Positions 1-8,644 of a DNA stretch of 64,000 nucleotides are shown here, piece by piece (position 1 is the stretch's first letter; the number at the start of each line of letters is the position of its first letter). The DNA is from Marinilabilia rubra (GTDB lineage: Bacteria; Bacteroidota; Bacteroidia; Bacteroidales; Marinilabiliaceae). The position numbers were made by a program, and so were the translations under genes. The notes under the pieces are model-generated. The model worked only from the letters and a program-made list of their open reading frames with translations. It was not told the DNA's origin and ran no database searches. Where the stretch lies: the NCBI RefSeq assembly GCF_003121985.1, contig NZ_QEWP01000008.1, positions 1-64,000 on the forward strand. Reading direction: 5' to 3'.

Positions 1-80
1 TTCCCATTCCGAACAGAGAAGTTAAGCCTGTTAGCGCCGATGGTACTACGTAAAAGTGGGAGAGTAGGTCGCCGCCGATC
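1..80 (+). rRNA. rrf: 5S ribosomal RNA, 3' part
   Basis: The window opens inside a 5S rRNA. The conserved segment CCATTCCGAACAGAGAAG followed by GTTAAGCC is at the left edge, and the 3' strand of the terminal helix region (GGGAGAGTAGGTCGCCGCC) is at about 57-76. Roughly the first third of the molecule lies outside the window. A strong terminator follows at once, so this is the end of an rRNA operon whose 16S and 23S genes should lie upstream. The exact 3' end is placed to within a few bases. Confidence 0.95.
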
Positions 81-90
81 TTTAAGTAGA

Positions 91-128
91 AATCCCGGTC
101 TGATTAATTTCAGACCGGGATTTTTTTG
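91..128 (+). terminator. Intrinsic terminator of the rRNA operon
   Basis: A perfect 12-bp stem (AATCCCGGTCTG, 91-102, pairing with 111-122) closes an 8-nt loop and runs into a T tract at 121-127. It lies about 10 bases after the 5S rRNA. Confidence 0.93.
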
Positions 129-449
129 TTTATAAGGGTTTTTAAGCACGAACTGCTTACAACAAAAGTAAAACAGTGAAAAGTAGGATCTACTGACAGG
201 TTTCCAAACCCTGTCAGGGGCGTAGTGGTTCAGCATTGCAGAATAGCCCCGTTGGGGGGTATATATTAGTAGAAAAATGAGCACGACCAAGGGGTGAGTG
301 CCGTAGGTGCGATATAGAATATTTTGGGTTATCCATTTTAACTGTTACCACGGGACTTTAGGATTTGAAGGCCCCCTCCATGCTATTCATTATTATCTCT
401 GGCTCTGTTTTTTCAACTCACAATTATTGATTTTTTTAATTAGATTTGT
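129..449. repeat. Gene-free stretch with a palindromic repeat-like segment
   Basis: No gene is visible between the rRNA terminator and the kinase gene. At 193-217 there is a strong hairpin (CTGACAGG, then AAACCCTGTCAG). Next comes a GC-richer block (about 241-325) containing GCCCCGTTGGGGGG and GTGCCGTAGGTGCGAT. Both resemble short dispersed repeats that are frequent in Bacteroidota intergenic DNA; that comparison is from memory and no second copy was found in this window. Confidence 0.4.
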
Positions 450-479
450 GTGAATCCATTGAAAAACAATTCATCATCC

Positions 480-2348
480 ATGAGTTCTTTAAAGCAAAAT
501 TCATTGTATCCGGGATTGATTATCCTTGTTTCTATTTTATTCATGAATGTCATTTCTTTTGGGCAGATTCAGAAGGAAGCCTCTTCAGGTTTTAAATATC
601 TTGAGGATAAGATAAAAAAAATCATCCCGGATTCACTGAATATGGCAGATTCGATTGCTTATGAATTGGTCAAAATAGGTAAAGAATCTAATGATTCGTT
701 AGAAGCCATTGGTTGGTACTACAAAGCCGAGGTTGCCTTTTATTCCGGACAAATAGATGATGCTGGAGATTTTTATAAAAAGTGTCTTTCTTTGATAGAA
801 CCCTATTCGGCTCCACAACGAAAAGCTATTTACTACAATAACCTGGGACTTACGCGGTATTTTAAAGACAGGAATAATGAAGCGTTAGAAGCCTATCTAA
901 AATCTGCTGAATTTGAAAAAAAGGTAGGGAACGAATATGGATTTGCTCAGTGTTTACACAATATTGCATTGGTACACGATCGAGTGGGGAATGATGAAAA
1001 TGCAGAAAATTACTTTGACCATTCGTTAAATATTTTTTTTGAATTAGATTCTCTGGATGATGCAGCGGCTGTTTTTAATGACTATGCGATTTTTCTTAGC
1101 AGAAGAGGAAGAAATGATGAAGCCATTCAAAAGTATAAACAGGCCTTTGAAATTTATAATGAATCAGGAAATTTTGAGGATGCAGCAAAAGTTAAATGTA
1201 ATATTGGTGCTCTTTATTTATACCAAAAAGAATATACTAAGTCTGCCGATTTACTCGAGGAATCCCTTGATTATTTTAAAACTCTCGAGCAATCCTCTTA
1301 TTTGATAAATATTTACAGCTTATTTGGGGATCTTTATTACGAACAGGGGCGTACTGCCTTATCTGTTGTTTTTTACGACAGGGCTGAAGCTGTTGCGAGA
1401 AAAATGGGGAGAGACAATTTGAGACAAAAAAATTTGTATTCACTTTTTAAGGCCTTGAAAGCTGAAAATGACTATAAAAATGCGTTGGATGTTCTGGAAA
1501 CATATTCAAGGTTTAAAGACTCCTTAATAGTGATAAATCAGGGGTTTCTGGAGACATCTATGGATAATGAAATAGAGACCGAACTGATGGAAAAGGAACT
1601 TAACCTGGTCAATGCCCAAATGAGAGAAAAGAACCTTGTTTTAATCATTCTTGCATTGCTATTGATTCTTGGAGTTTTTGCGTGGTTTCTTTACGGTCGG
1701 ACCAGAGGTCTCAGGGCTGAAAAAGAAAAAAGAGAACTTCAGCAGAAAATTTTGCATATGCAAATGAATCCTCATTTCATGTTTAATGCAATGACTTCTT
1801 TGCAAAGCTATATCTTAAATAACCAAAAAGAGGAAGCTTCTGATTATTTAAGTGATATTGCCCAACTTATTAGGAAAATCATGTGTGTTGCTGACAAAGA
1901 ATTGATATCCCTGGAAGAAGAAATGGAATTAATTGAGATGTACCTGAAAGTACAGTGCAGGCGCTTTTATCGAACGATTAACTGCGGTGTAGACTCCAGA
2001 ATAATTTCCGGGTCGGGTTTTTTAAAAGTACCTCCTATGCTTCCAAGGCCCATTATCGACGACGTCTTTGCTTATGGCAATATGGGTGATCATTCTTGTC
2101 CTGGAATTAATATCTCTTATGAACAAAAGGAAAATGAATTGGAGGTGATTGTTGAAAGTAAGGGCGCTGTTCCCTCAAAAACAATGAAAGCCAACAGTCT
2201 TTCACTTATTGAGGAGCGCTTAAAATCTTTTGTGAAAATATATAAGGGAGGTAGAATTTATGTTGAAAAGGTTGATGTTGTAAAGGAGGGCCAAATTTCA
2301 GGAGCAAAAATTAAATACTGGATTCCAATCATCAGAAGCCATAATTAG
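480..2348 (+). CDS. TPR-containing LytS-type sensor histidine kinase, probably ATP-binding deficient
   Basis: The protein has an N-terminal signal sequence (hydrophobic run ending near SFGQ), then about 350 residues of tetratricopeptide-like helical repeats, one membrane helix (LIILALLLILGVFAWF), a short coiled coil and a His_kinase domain with the phosphoacceptor motif NPHFMFN (His at about residue 432). This is the domain order of membrane TPR kinases that signal to LytTR regulators. The catalytic end is degenerate: the N-box reads RPIIDDVFAYGN where relatives have QPLVENAIKHG, and the DNG motif of the G1 box is replaced by ESKGA, so ATP binding is doubtful. The ATG at 480 is preferred over a GTG at 450 because it directly precedes the signal sequence. 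No response regulator lies beside it; the nearest LytTR gene is at 37221-37961. It could be a pseudokinase or an allosteric partner of another kinase. Confidence 0.8.
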   Translation: MSSLKQNSLYPGLIILVSILFMNVISFGQIQKEASSGFKYLEDKIKKIIPDSLNMADSIAYELVKIGKESNDSLEAIGWYYKAEVAFYSGQIDDAGDFYKKCLSLIEPYSAPQRKAIYYNNLGLTRYFKDRNNEALEAYLKSAEFEKKVGNEYGFAQCLHNIALVHDRVGNDENAENYFDHSLNIFFELDSLDDAAAVFNDYAIFLSRRGRNDEAIQKYKQAFEIYNESGNFEDAAKVKCNIGALYLYQKEYTKSADLLEESLDYFKTLEQSSYLINIYSLFGDLYYEQGRTALSVVFYDRAEAVARKMGRDNLRQKNLYSLFKALKAENDYKNALDVLETYSRFKDSLIVINQGFLETSMDNEIETELMEKELNLVNAQMREKNLVLIILALLLILGVFAWFLYGRTRGLRAEKEKRELQQKILHMQMNPHFMFNAMTSLQSYILNNQKEEASDYLSDIAQLIRKIMCVADKELISLEEEMELIEMYLKVQCRRFYRTINCGVDSRIISGSGFLKVPPMLPRPIIDDVFAYGNMGDHSCPGINISYEQKENELEVIVESKGAVPSKTMKANSLSLIEERLKSFVKIYKGGRIYVEKVDVVKEGQISGAKIKYWIPIIRSHN

Positions 2349-2351
2349 TAA

Positions 2352-2981
2352 TTATTTCCTTCCAAAATCTGCCGGAATTTCACCCCATGATTCAGTATCC
2401 CATTTAAGTAAAGGTTGTTCGTAACTGTTTTCTTTTAGCCAATTTTCGGCTCTTTCGATAAGTGTGAAAAGTTTCTGAGTGTGCCTGTTTCTCTCTAATT
2501 TGGTGACACATTTTTTCTTTTTGATCCATCCCATCGCAATTGTAGAGTCGGTGTAAACGGGAATGTTCAGGTTTTGACGTTTAAGCTCAGCCAGTCCATG
2601 CACGATTCCCAGAAATTCGCCAATATTATTAGTGCCTAAAGGAAAAGAGGCATGGAACCATTGTTCCCGGGTTTCGACATGAACGCCCTGATATTCCATG
2701 GGGCCAGGATTGCCACTGCAGGCGGCATCTACAGAAAGACTATTGGAAATGGGTTGGTATGAAGGATCAAAAGCAGGTTTGGTTTTGGGAGTACCATTCC
2801 CCTTGGGATTAATAAAATCAGACCATGGTGTTTCAAATGCCTTCTTTGCTTCATCAAGGGACTTGAAAGACTTATACCTGGCTCCTTTGTATCCTTTTGT
2901 AAGACGCTGGCACTCGTCCCAGGAATCTACAACACCTGTTTCGTGTCCCATCCAAACCACATAGTATTTTTTTGCTGCCAT
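2352..2981 (-). CDS. rnhA: Ribonuclease H1 with N-terminal hybrid-binding domain
   Basis: This enzyme cleaves the RNA strand of RNA-DNA hybrids. Residues 1-50 form the RNase H1 N-terminal (caulimovirus viroplasmin-like) hybrid-binding domain, with KKYYVVWMGHETGVVDSW and YKSFKSLDEAKKAF. A linker leads to the RNase H fold, with catalytic acids visible as VDAACSGN, NIGEFLGI and YTDSTIA; the fourth acid may be in PADFG near the C-terminus. The usual TNNRAE motif reads TNNIGE, a variant of the Bacteroidota RNase H family. It lies 13 bp downstream of marC on the same strand, so the two are probably cotranscribed. The gene ends 3 bp from the stop of the convergent kinase gene, and no terminator is visible between them. 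Confidence 0.88.
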   Translation of the reverse strand: MAAKKYYVVWMGHETGVVDSWDECQRLTKGYKGARYKSFKSLDEAKKAFETPWSDFINPKGNGTPKTKPAFDPSYQPISNSLSVDAACSGNPGPMEYQGVHVETREQWFHASFPLGTNNIGEFLGIVHGLAELKRQNLNIPVYTDSTIAMGWIKKKKCVTKLERNRHTQKLFTLIERAENWLKENSYEQPLLKWDTESWGEIPADFGRK

Positions 2982-2994
2982 TGATTACTTTGTT

Positions 2995-3570
2995 TTAACC
3001 ACCCAGGTTAGCCACATTATTGGTAAAAAGTTTAATTGCTACTGCCAGCAATATGATGCCAAAAAACTTTTTTAATACGTAAATACCTGTTTCTCCAATG
3101 AGTTTTTCTACCTGGTTAGTAAGTTTAAGAACCATAAATACCAAAGCAATATTGAGTGTTAATCCAATAATGATGTTGATGGTTTCGTATTCTGCTCTCA
3201 AAGCCAAAAGAGTGGTAAAAGATCCTGCCCCGGCAACAAGCGGAAAGGCAATAGGAACCAGAGATGCCCCTGATGGAGAATCATGCTTAAAAATGGTTAC
3301 TCCCAAAATCATCTCGATGGCTATCATAAACAGCACAAATGAGCCCGCTATTGCAAAGGATGAAATATCAACGCTGAATAAGCCTAACAGGGCTTTTCCA
3401 ACAAAAAGAAAGGCAATCAGGATAACATATGAAACAACGGATGCCTGAGTGGCATTGATTTTATTGCCTTTGTTCCGCAAATCCACGATAATAGGGATAG
3501 AACCAAGAATGTCAATTACGGCAAAAAGAACGATGAAAGCTGAAACAATTTCAAGAAAATCAATTCCCAT
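2995..3570 (-). CDS. MarC family (UPF0056) integral membrane protein
   Basis: A 191-residue protein with six predicted membrane helices. Family features are FAVIDILGSIPI near the N-terminus, the SFVLFMIAIEMILG helix, and IAFPLVAGAGSFTTLL in the middle, which is the second half-repeat of MarC proteins. It acts in the inner membrane. The family is named after the E. coli multiple antibiotic resistance locus, but a role in resistance was not upheld and its substrate is unknown. The length is normal for the family. It is probably the first gene of a two-gene unit with rnhA. Confidence 0.88.
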   Translation of the reverse strand: MGIDFLEIVSAFIVLFAVIDILGSIPIIVDLRNKGNKINATQASVVSYVILIAFLFVGKALLGLFSVDISSFAIAGSFVLFMIAIEMILGVTIFKHDSPSGASLVPIAFPLVAGAGSFTTLLALRAEYETINIIIGLTLNIALVFMVLKLTNQVEKLIGETGIYVLKKFFGIILLAVAIKLFTNNVANLGG

Positions 3571-3675
3571 ATCTCAATGTTTTGGAGGTTTAACGTATTT
3601 GAACAAATGTAGGAATTATTTTTCGGCCACCGGAATGCTAAAAATCATAACTAACGGTGATTTTTTCGATTTTAA

Positions 3676-3845
3676 TAAGTGTCGGTCTATAAACGAAGCA
3701 AACAGTGTCAAAATTTATGTGCGTGTTCAGAAAGTTTCATTAGCAAGACTTGCGTAGTTCGAAAGTACGCAGTCCCGATCCCTCGGGATGAGTGATTCTC
3801 GGGCACGCATAACGAAGCAAATGGGACTTTATGGACACACACTAA
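3676..3845. repeat. Dispersed repeat family A, copy 1 (inverted ends)
   Basis: About 170 bp. The left end reads TAAGTGTCGGTCTATAAAC and the right end TTTATGGACACACACTAA. These are imperfect inverted repeats of each other. Internal blocks AAACAGTGTCAAAATTTATG and GTGTTCAGAAAG recur at 19052-19088 and 34496-34534. The inner part of the right arm (GCATAACGAAGCAAATGGGACTTTATGG) is found again at 20236-20275 in the opposite orientation. The right end overlaps the stop codon of the S46 peptidase gene at 3842. A small CCCGATCCCTCGGG hairpin lies inside. Confidence 0.6.
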
Positions 3846-5995
3846 TTAGCGATTTTTATCTCTTCAATGAGATGTGAAGCCTGCCCCAAATTCTCAATCA
3901 GGAAAAGAACATACCTGATGTCGGCATTAACGCATCGTTGATACTTGCTATTGTAGGAAAGGTCTGATGCCATGCCTTCCCAGTTTCCATCAAATGCCAA
4001 TCCAATAATTTCTCCATTACCATTCAAAACAGGACTTCCACTATTGCCACCTGTTATATCGTTGTTCGAGATAAAACAGAGTGGCGTGTTTATATTTGGG
4101 GAGTTTGAGCCTGGTTTGAAGAACAACGATTCAAGGCTAACTTGTGTCTGATAGTGCAATTTAGAGGATTCGGCTTTGGATATTAATCCTTTTAATGAGG
4201 AAAAAGCCGGAAATTCATTTCCATCCGGTGCTGAATATCCGTCGACATATCCATAAGATAAGCGCATGGTGCTGTTTGCGTCAGGATAAAAATTCTTATC
4301 GGGCTGATGTAATTGCCGGGCTTTTATGTACCTGTGCATGCTGAGGTCAAGTTGCCGGTCAAAACGGTTGAACATGCTGTATACCGGCCCGAAATCTTGA
4401 AAAACTCTCTTATAGAAGGCAAAAGCCGGATCGCTTTCAAAGGCTTTGGTTTTGGGATTCTTCAATAGCTGTCTGAAACGCTCGGGGTTTGAAAATGCCG
4501 ATTCCTCATAAATTTCTTTTGCTAATTTCCGGATGTTTCCGGAATTTCCGAGCAGTTGTTCAGAGGTTATTTGCAGACTGTCTTCGAGGTTCTCCTGGTA
4601 GTATTTCAGCATTGCCCTAAAAACTTTTTTATCTATGTCAGGAGAGAAGTCACGAAAGAATTTGTGGGCTTTCGATTCAAGGTCTTTGATTAGTTCAATT
4701 GTTTTTACCGGATCTCCATCTTCTCTTCGAACATTGGAATAAAGCCCGAAAGCATTAACGACCAAAGAACCGATCTCCGGTCCGTTGATCAAACTCTCCA
4801 GGGTGATGTAAGTGGTTTTGGTTAGTTTTTTTCGCATCGTATAGAGCAATCTGTTTGAAGTCAAAACATTGTTGTATTTTGCTTCCACTTCCGGAATACT
4901 GTCCATCCATGTCTCAAAATTCTGCTCCTGTTTTTGACGTCTGGAGATAAGACTTAATTCTTTGATGCTTTCATTTTGGCCAATGGCATATTTGTAGAAA
5001 TTGTAAGAACTGGCATATTTATCAGCGTACTGAATGCCTGTGGCATGTGATTTACGCATGTTTTTCTCCCAAATTTTCTGACGTATCCCACGGACATCAG
5101 CAATGAGAGGATTCAGAATGTTTTGTGTTTCTTTTATGCCTGTGGAGGTTAGGTACCGGTCAGTGCTCCCGGGATATCCAAGAGTCATGGTGAAGTCATT
5201 TTTATTTATCCCGCCAGTTGAAATATCAAGAACTTTGGAAGGGTGAAACGGGATGTTTTTTGGATGATAATCAGCCGGTTTGCCATCGGGAGAAGTGTAT
5301 ACACGGAAAAGTGCAAAATCAGCAGAATGCCGGGGCCACATCCAGTTGTCATGTTCACCTCCAAATTGTCCGATATCCTCCGGAGGTGCCCCTACAAGAC
5401 GTACATCTTTGAATGTCTGTGTGATAAAGAGATAAAATTCATTCTGAAATAAAAAGTCTTTGATCTGTGCGTCGTAATCAGGTCCAACGCGTAAAGTGTC
5501 GAGGATGGTGGAAGTTAAACTGTCGATTGTATTCAGGGTTTCCTCTGTTCCTGATACATTCTCTAATGCACTGTTAAATATACCTGTAAGGTTGCGTGCT
5601 TCAATTAAAAGGGTTGCTGTTTTTCCGGGATTGGGTAATTCATCGTCCAATGATTCAGCCCAAAAGCCTTTTTTGAGATAATCATTCTCTACTGAGCTGT
5701 GCTCTTGAATTTCGCCATAAGCGCAGTGGTGATTGGTGAGGAGAAGTCCCCGGGTGCTGATAAAACTCCCTGTGCAACTTCCATTATCCAATGAAACAAT
5801 GGCATCTTTAAGAGAAGCTTTTTGGGAGCTATAAATTTCATCAATGGATATCTCCAGGCCCATTTTCTGCATTTGGTTAATTTGTGACTGAGGGAGATTC
5901 CATGGAAGCCACATGCCTTCGTCTGCCTGAACGGAGAGAAATATAAATTGATGTAGAAATAAAAGAAATAACGCCCGCTTCCACATATCGTACAA
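3842..5995 (-). CDS. S46 family dipeptidyl-peptidase (DPP7-like), first of a tandem pair
   Basis: A periplasmic or outer-membrane serine exopeptidase that removes N-terminal dipeptides from oligopeptides. A signal peptide ends near SVQA, and the mature start DEGMW is typical of S46. The catalytic triad is in TNHHC (residues 87-91), HDNWMWPRH and GGNSGSP. The specificity loop reads AFDGNWE. As I recall the family, a Gly here marks DPP7-type (hydrophobic P1) enzymes and an Arg marks DPP11 (Asp/Glu P1). Length (717 aa) is normal. It lies downstream of a paralogue on the same strand, but a terminator hairpin separates them, so it probably has its own promoter. A second Met (residue 4, position 5986) is an alternative start. 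Confidence 0.92.
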   Translation of the reverse strand: MYDMWKRALFLLFLHQFIFLSVQADEGMWLPWNLPQSQINQMQKMGLEISIDEIYSSQKASLKDAIVSLDNGSCTGSFISTRGLLLTNHHCAYGEIQEHSSVENDYLKKGFWAESLDDELPNPGKTATLLIEARNLTGIFNSALENVSGTEETLNTIDSLTSTILDTLRVGPDYDAQIKDFLFQNEFYLFITQTFKDVRLVGAPPEDIGQFGGEHDNWMWPRHSADFALFRVYTSPDGKPADYHPKNIPFHPSKVLDISTGGINKNDFTMTLGYPGSTDRYLTSTGIKETQNILNPLIADVRGIRQKIWEKNMRKSHATGIQYADKYASSYNFYKYAIGQNESIKELSLISRRQKQEQNFETWMDSIPEVEAKYNNVLTSNRLLYTMRKKLTKTTYITLESLINGPEIGSLVVNAFGLYSNVRREDGDPVKTIELIKDLESKAHKFFRDFSPDIDKKVFRAMLKYYQENLEDSLQITSEQLLGNSGNIRKLAKEIYEESAFSNPERFRQLLKNPKTKAFESDPAFAFYKRVFQDFGPVYSMFNRFDRQLDLSMHRYIKARQLHQPDKNFYPDANSTMRLSYGYVDGYSAPDGNEFPAFSSLKGLISKAESSKLHYQTQVSLESLFFKPGSNSPNINTPLCFISNNDITGGNSGSPVLNGNGEIIGLAFDGNWEGMASDLSYNSKYQRCVNADIRYVLFLIENLGQASHLIEEIKIAN

Positions 5996-6101
5996 TAACT
6001 TAACAGATTCTAAATGTATGCGAAACTACTACAGATAGCTTTAAATACAGGTTTTTATAAAAACTTTTTAAGATTATTTATAATATGTGGAGAGGGTTTA
6101 A

Positions 6102-6132
6102 AAAAAGGCTGCCCTTTTAAGACAGCCTTTTT
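6102..6132 (-). terminator. Intrinsic terminator between the two S46 peptidase genes (possibly bidirectional)
   Basis: Stem AAAAAGGCTG with CAGCCTTTTT around an 11-nt loop. A tracts on the left give U tracts on the minus strand, as expected for the upstream S46 gene that stops at 6166. Confidence 0.75.
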
Positions 6133-6136
6133 CGAG

Positions 6137-6164
6137 CCTCCCCTTTGGGGAGGTTGGTGGGGCC
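6137..6164. repeat. Repeat family D hairpin, copy 1
   Basis: CCTCCCCTTTGGGGAGG (6137-6153) followed by a G-rich tail TTGGTGGGGCC that ends 2 bp from the stop codon of the minus-strand S46 gene. It belongs to the same C5/G5 hairpin family as the copies at 14641-14797 and 16271-16297. Confidence 0.5.
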
Positions 6165-6165
6165 T

Positions 6166-8316
6166 CTATTCAACAATGGTCATTTCATCAATTAAATTAG
6201 TGGCTCCTGCATACTTGTCGATAATAAACAGTACATAACGGATATCCACATTGATACATTTCTGAAGTTCCTGTTCAAATGCGATGTCTCCGCTCATAGC
6301 TTCCCAGTTGCCGTCGAAGGCCAATCCAAACAGCTCTCCTTTGGCATTGATGACAGGACTGCCGCTGTTTCCACCGGTAATATCATTGTCAGTGGTAAAA
6401 CAAACGCGCATGTGCCCGTCTTCGGCAGCATAACGGCCGTAATTTTTATCGCGATAAAGCTCCTTAAGTTTTGAAGGTACAGCAAATTCGTAATCATTGG
6501 GCTTTTCTTTTTCCATCACCCCTTTAAGCGTTGTGTAGTGCTTGTAAATAACAGCATCACGAGGCTCATAGTTGCCTACTTCACCATAACTCAGGCGCAT
6601 TGAGAAGTTGGCGTCATCGTAATAGACCTTATCAGGATTCATTTCTTTAAGTCCTGCAATGAACAAGCGGTGATTGCGGTCAATTTTTAAATTTGACTCT
6701 CGTGTTTTGTCCATTAAAGAGAGGTAGAGGTCGATGGTAGACTTTCCTGCCTTGAAAGCCGGATCTTTCTGAAGCTTATTCAACTTTGGATTTTCGAGAA
6801 AGTTGAAAAGTTCTTCCCGGCTGACAAAGAATGATTTTCTGAAAAGTTTGTCAGCATAGTCTTCAAAACCATCTTCTTTTTCGGTTTTTATGTCTTCAAA
6901 AAAGGAAGGATAGAATTGATCATCAATTTCATCGAAATACAATTCGAATAGCGCTGACATTACTTCCTGATCAGTAGCTGCATGGTAATCTTTGTAAAAT
7001 TCTTTTGCTCGTGCCTTAAGGCTTTCAACAGCGGCATCAATTTTTTCCTGATCTTCATCTTCCAGCGCTTTTTCCAAGTCTCTTGCAGCGAGGGAGAAAC
7101 CGACTATTTCAGTGCCGCGTAACATGCATTCGCGAACAAAATTTTGAGCTAAGTAGTAAGGAGAACGCTGGCTATAGGCTTTTTCAAGAGAGGGAAGTAC
7201 ATCTCCATATTCCGCTTCACGCTCAGGAGATCCTTCAACCCAATTCTGGAATTTTTCTTCCAATTTCTGTTTTTTAGCTAAAACATTCAGGTTTTTAAGG
7301 CCGCGATTCATACCAATACTGTTTTTCCAGTAATTGGAGCTGCGTGAGTATTTTGAAGCGTATTGCAACCTGATCTTGTCGCTGGTATTCATAGCTTCCT
7401 GCCAAATGTCTTGTTTAACACCCCGGGGTTTAATCAATGAGAAATTGAAGATGTTCATTCGTTCGTCAATGCCCCATGAAGTAAGGTAACGTTGGGTGCT
7501 TCCGGGGAAGCCAAGAGTCATAGCAAAGTCTTCCTTTTCATAACCTTTTAGTGAGACAGGCAAGTGATGAGCAGGTTTTAAGGGTACGTTGTCTGCAGAA
7601 TACTCTGCAGGATTTCCATCCTTGTCCGCATAAACGCGGAACATCGAAAAGTCACCTGTGTGACGCGGCCACATCCAGTTATCGGTATCGTGCCCAAATT
7701 TACCAATAGATGAAGGAGGTGCCCCAACAAAGCGAACGTCATTGAATACTTCATAAACAATGAGGTAATACTGATTTCCACCATAGAAATCACGGACAAG
7801 TGTGCGGTAGTGTGAGTCTCCTTTTACACTATCAGCAATTTGTGTAGAAGTTTTTTCAATGGCAGCACGGCGTTCTTCTTCGCTCATATCCTCATTAAGT
7901 CCGGCCTCAATTTTGTCAGTGACATCTTCCATTCTTTTCATGAAGGTAACTGAAAGTCCGGGCGCCGGAATTTCATCGCCCATTGTTTTGGCCCAAAAAC
8001 CCTCTTCCAGATAGTTGTCTTCAACTGTGCTCAACTCCTGGATGGTTCCGTATCCGCAGTGGTGATTGGTTAGAATTAATCCTTTGTCTGAAATCATTTC
8101 TCCGGTACATCCTCCACCAAATATTACAATGGCATCTTTCAAACTGGATTGGTTAACACTATAAATGTCTTCAGCAGACAATTGCAGGCCTTTTTCCTGC
8201 ATCTTTTCAATGTTTAACTTTTTAATAAGTGGCAAGAGCCACATTCCTTCATCAGCTTTCAGTGATCCTGCAAAAGATATCAACAGAGCCACTAAAACGG
8301 CGGTCATCTTTTTCAT
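6166..8316 (-). CDS. S46 family dipeptidyl-peptidase (DPP7-like), second of a tandem pair
   Basis: A secreted serine dipeptidyl-peptidase, paralogous to the product of 3842-5995. The start at 8316 (MKKMTAVLV) is chosen because it begins a classic signal peptide ending LKA and followed by DEGMW; the open frame extends 18 codons further upstream without support. Catalytic motifs are TNHHCGYG, HDTDNWMWPRHTGDF and GGNSGSP, with the specificity loop AFDGNWE as in its neighbour. Compared with the first copy it carries an acidic helical-domain segment (residues about 145-160 and 400-480). Two S46 enzymes in tandem suggest peptide scavenging by an organism that uses proteins as a carbon source. A terminator and a D repeat follow the gene. 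Confidence 0.93.
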   Translation of the reverse strand: MKKMTAVLVALLISFAGSLKADEGMWLLPLIKKLNIEKMQEKGLQLSAEDIYSVNQSSLKDAIVIFGGGCTGEMISDKGLILTNHHCGYGTIQELSTVEDNYLEEGFWAKTMGDEIPAPGLSVTFMKRMEDVTDKIEAGLNEDMSEEERRAAIEKTSTQIADSVKGDSHYRTLVRDFYGGNQYYLIVYEVFNDVRFVGAPPSSIGKFGHDTDNWMWPRHTGDFSMFRVYADKDGNPAEYSADNVPLKPAHHLPVSLKGYEKEDFAMTLGFPGSTQRYLTSWGIDERMNIFNFSLIKPRGVKQDIWQEAMNTSDKIRLQYASKYSRSSNYWKNSIGMNRGLKNLNVLAKKQKLEEKFQNWVEGSPEREAEYGDVLPSLEKAYSQRSPYYLAQNFVRECMLRGTEIVGFSLAARDLEKALEDEDQEKIDAAVESLKARAKEFYKDYHAATDQEVMSALFELYFDEIDDQFYPSFFEDIKTEKEDGFEDYADKLFRKSFFVSREELFNFLENPKLNKLQKDPAFKAGKSTIDLYLSLMDKTRESNLKIDRNHRLFIAGLKEMNPDKVYYDDANFSMRLSYGEVGNYEPRDAVIYKHYTTLKGVMEKEKPNDYEFAVPSKLKELYRDKNYGRYAAEDGHMRVCFTTDNDITGGNSGSPVINAKGELFGLAFDGNWEAMSGDIAFEQELQKCINVDIRYVLFIIDKYAGATNLIDEMTIVE

Positions 8317-8644
8317 TTGAATTAAATTTTTGGTTTGAAAACCATCTGAAAAGCAAAAATGCTTATCCATATGGTCCTTATAATTACGGTTTATTTTTTG
8401 TTTTGGCCGGTAAAGATAATACTATCTGTATAAAAAGCCGGATTGAGTCTGTTTGCCCAATCAGCAAATGCAATTTTTGGGCCTTAATTGACTGGTTAAG
8501 AATTGCTGTAAATAAAGTGTTAACCACCAAACAGAAAGTTTACTAAAAATGTTTTCCTCTTATCCATTGGAGGCATACTCATTAAATAAAAAAAACACTG
8601 CCCGATAAAAGGAACACTGGATAAGTATTGAATTATTCCATTAA
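8317..8644. other. Intergenic stretch with no recognised feature
   Basis: 328 bp between two minus-strand genes. It is AT-rich, and I found no RNA gene, strong hairpin or repeat. It should contain the promoter of the S46 gene at 8316, but no convincing TAnnTTTG box was found. Confidence 0.5.

Noticed and set aside
129-449. tRNA gene after the rRNA operon
   Set aside because: The hairpin at 193-217 is not a tRNA cloverleaf and no TTCGANNC or acceptor pairing was found.
450-479. GTG start for the TPR kinase
   Set aside because: ATG at 480 directly precedes the signal sequence; the GTG adds ten polar residues without support.
3449-3757. Open frame of 102 codons running from marC antisense into repeat A
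   Set aside because: Antisense to a clear gene, then inside a repeat; composition is not protein-like.
6014-6238. Open frame of 74 codons across the terminator and D repeat between the S46 genes
   Set aside because: Covers a terminator hairpin, a repeat and the antisense end of an S46 gene.
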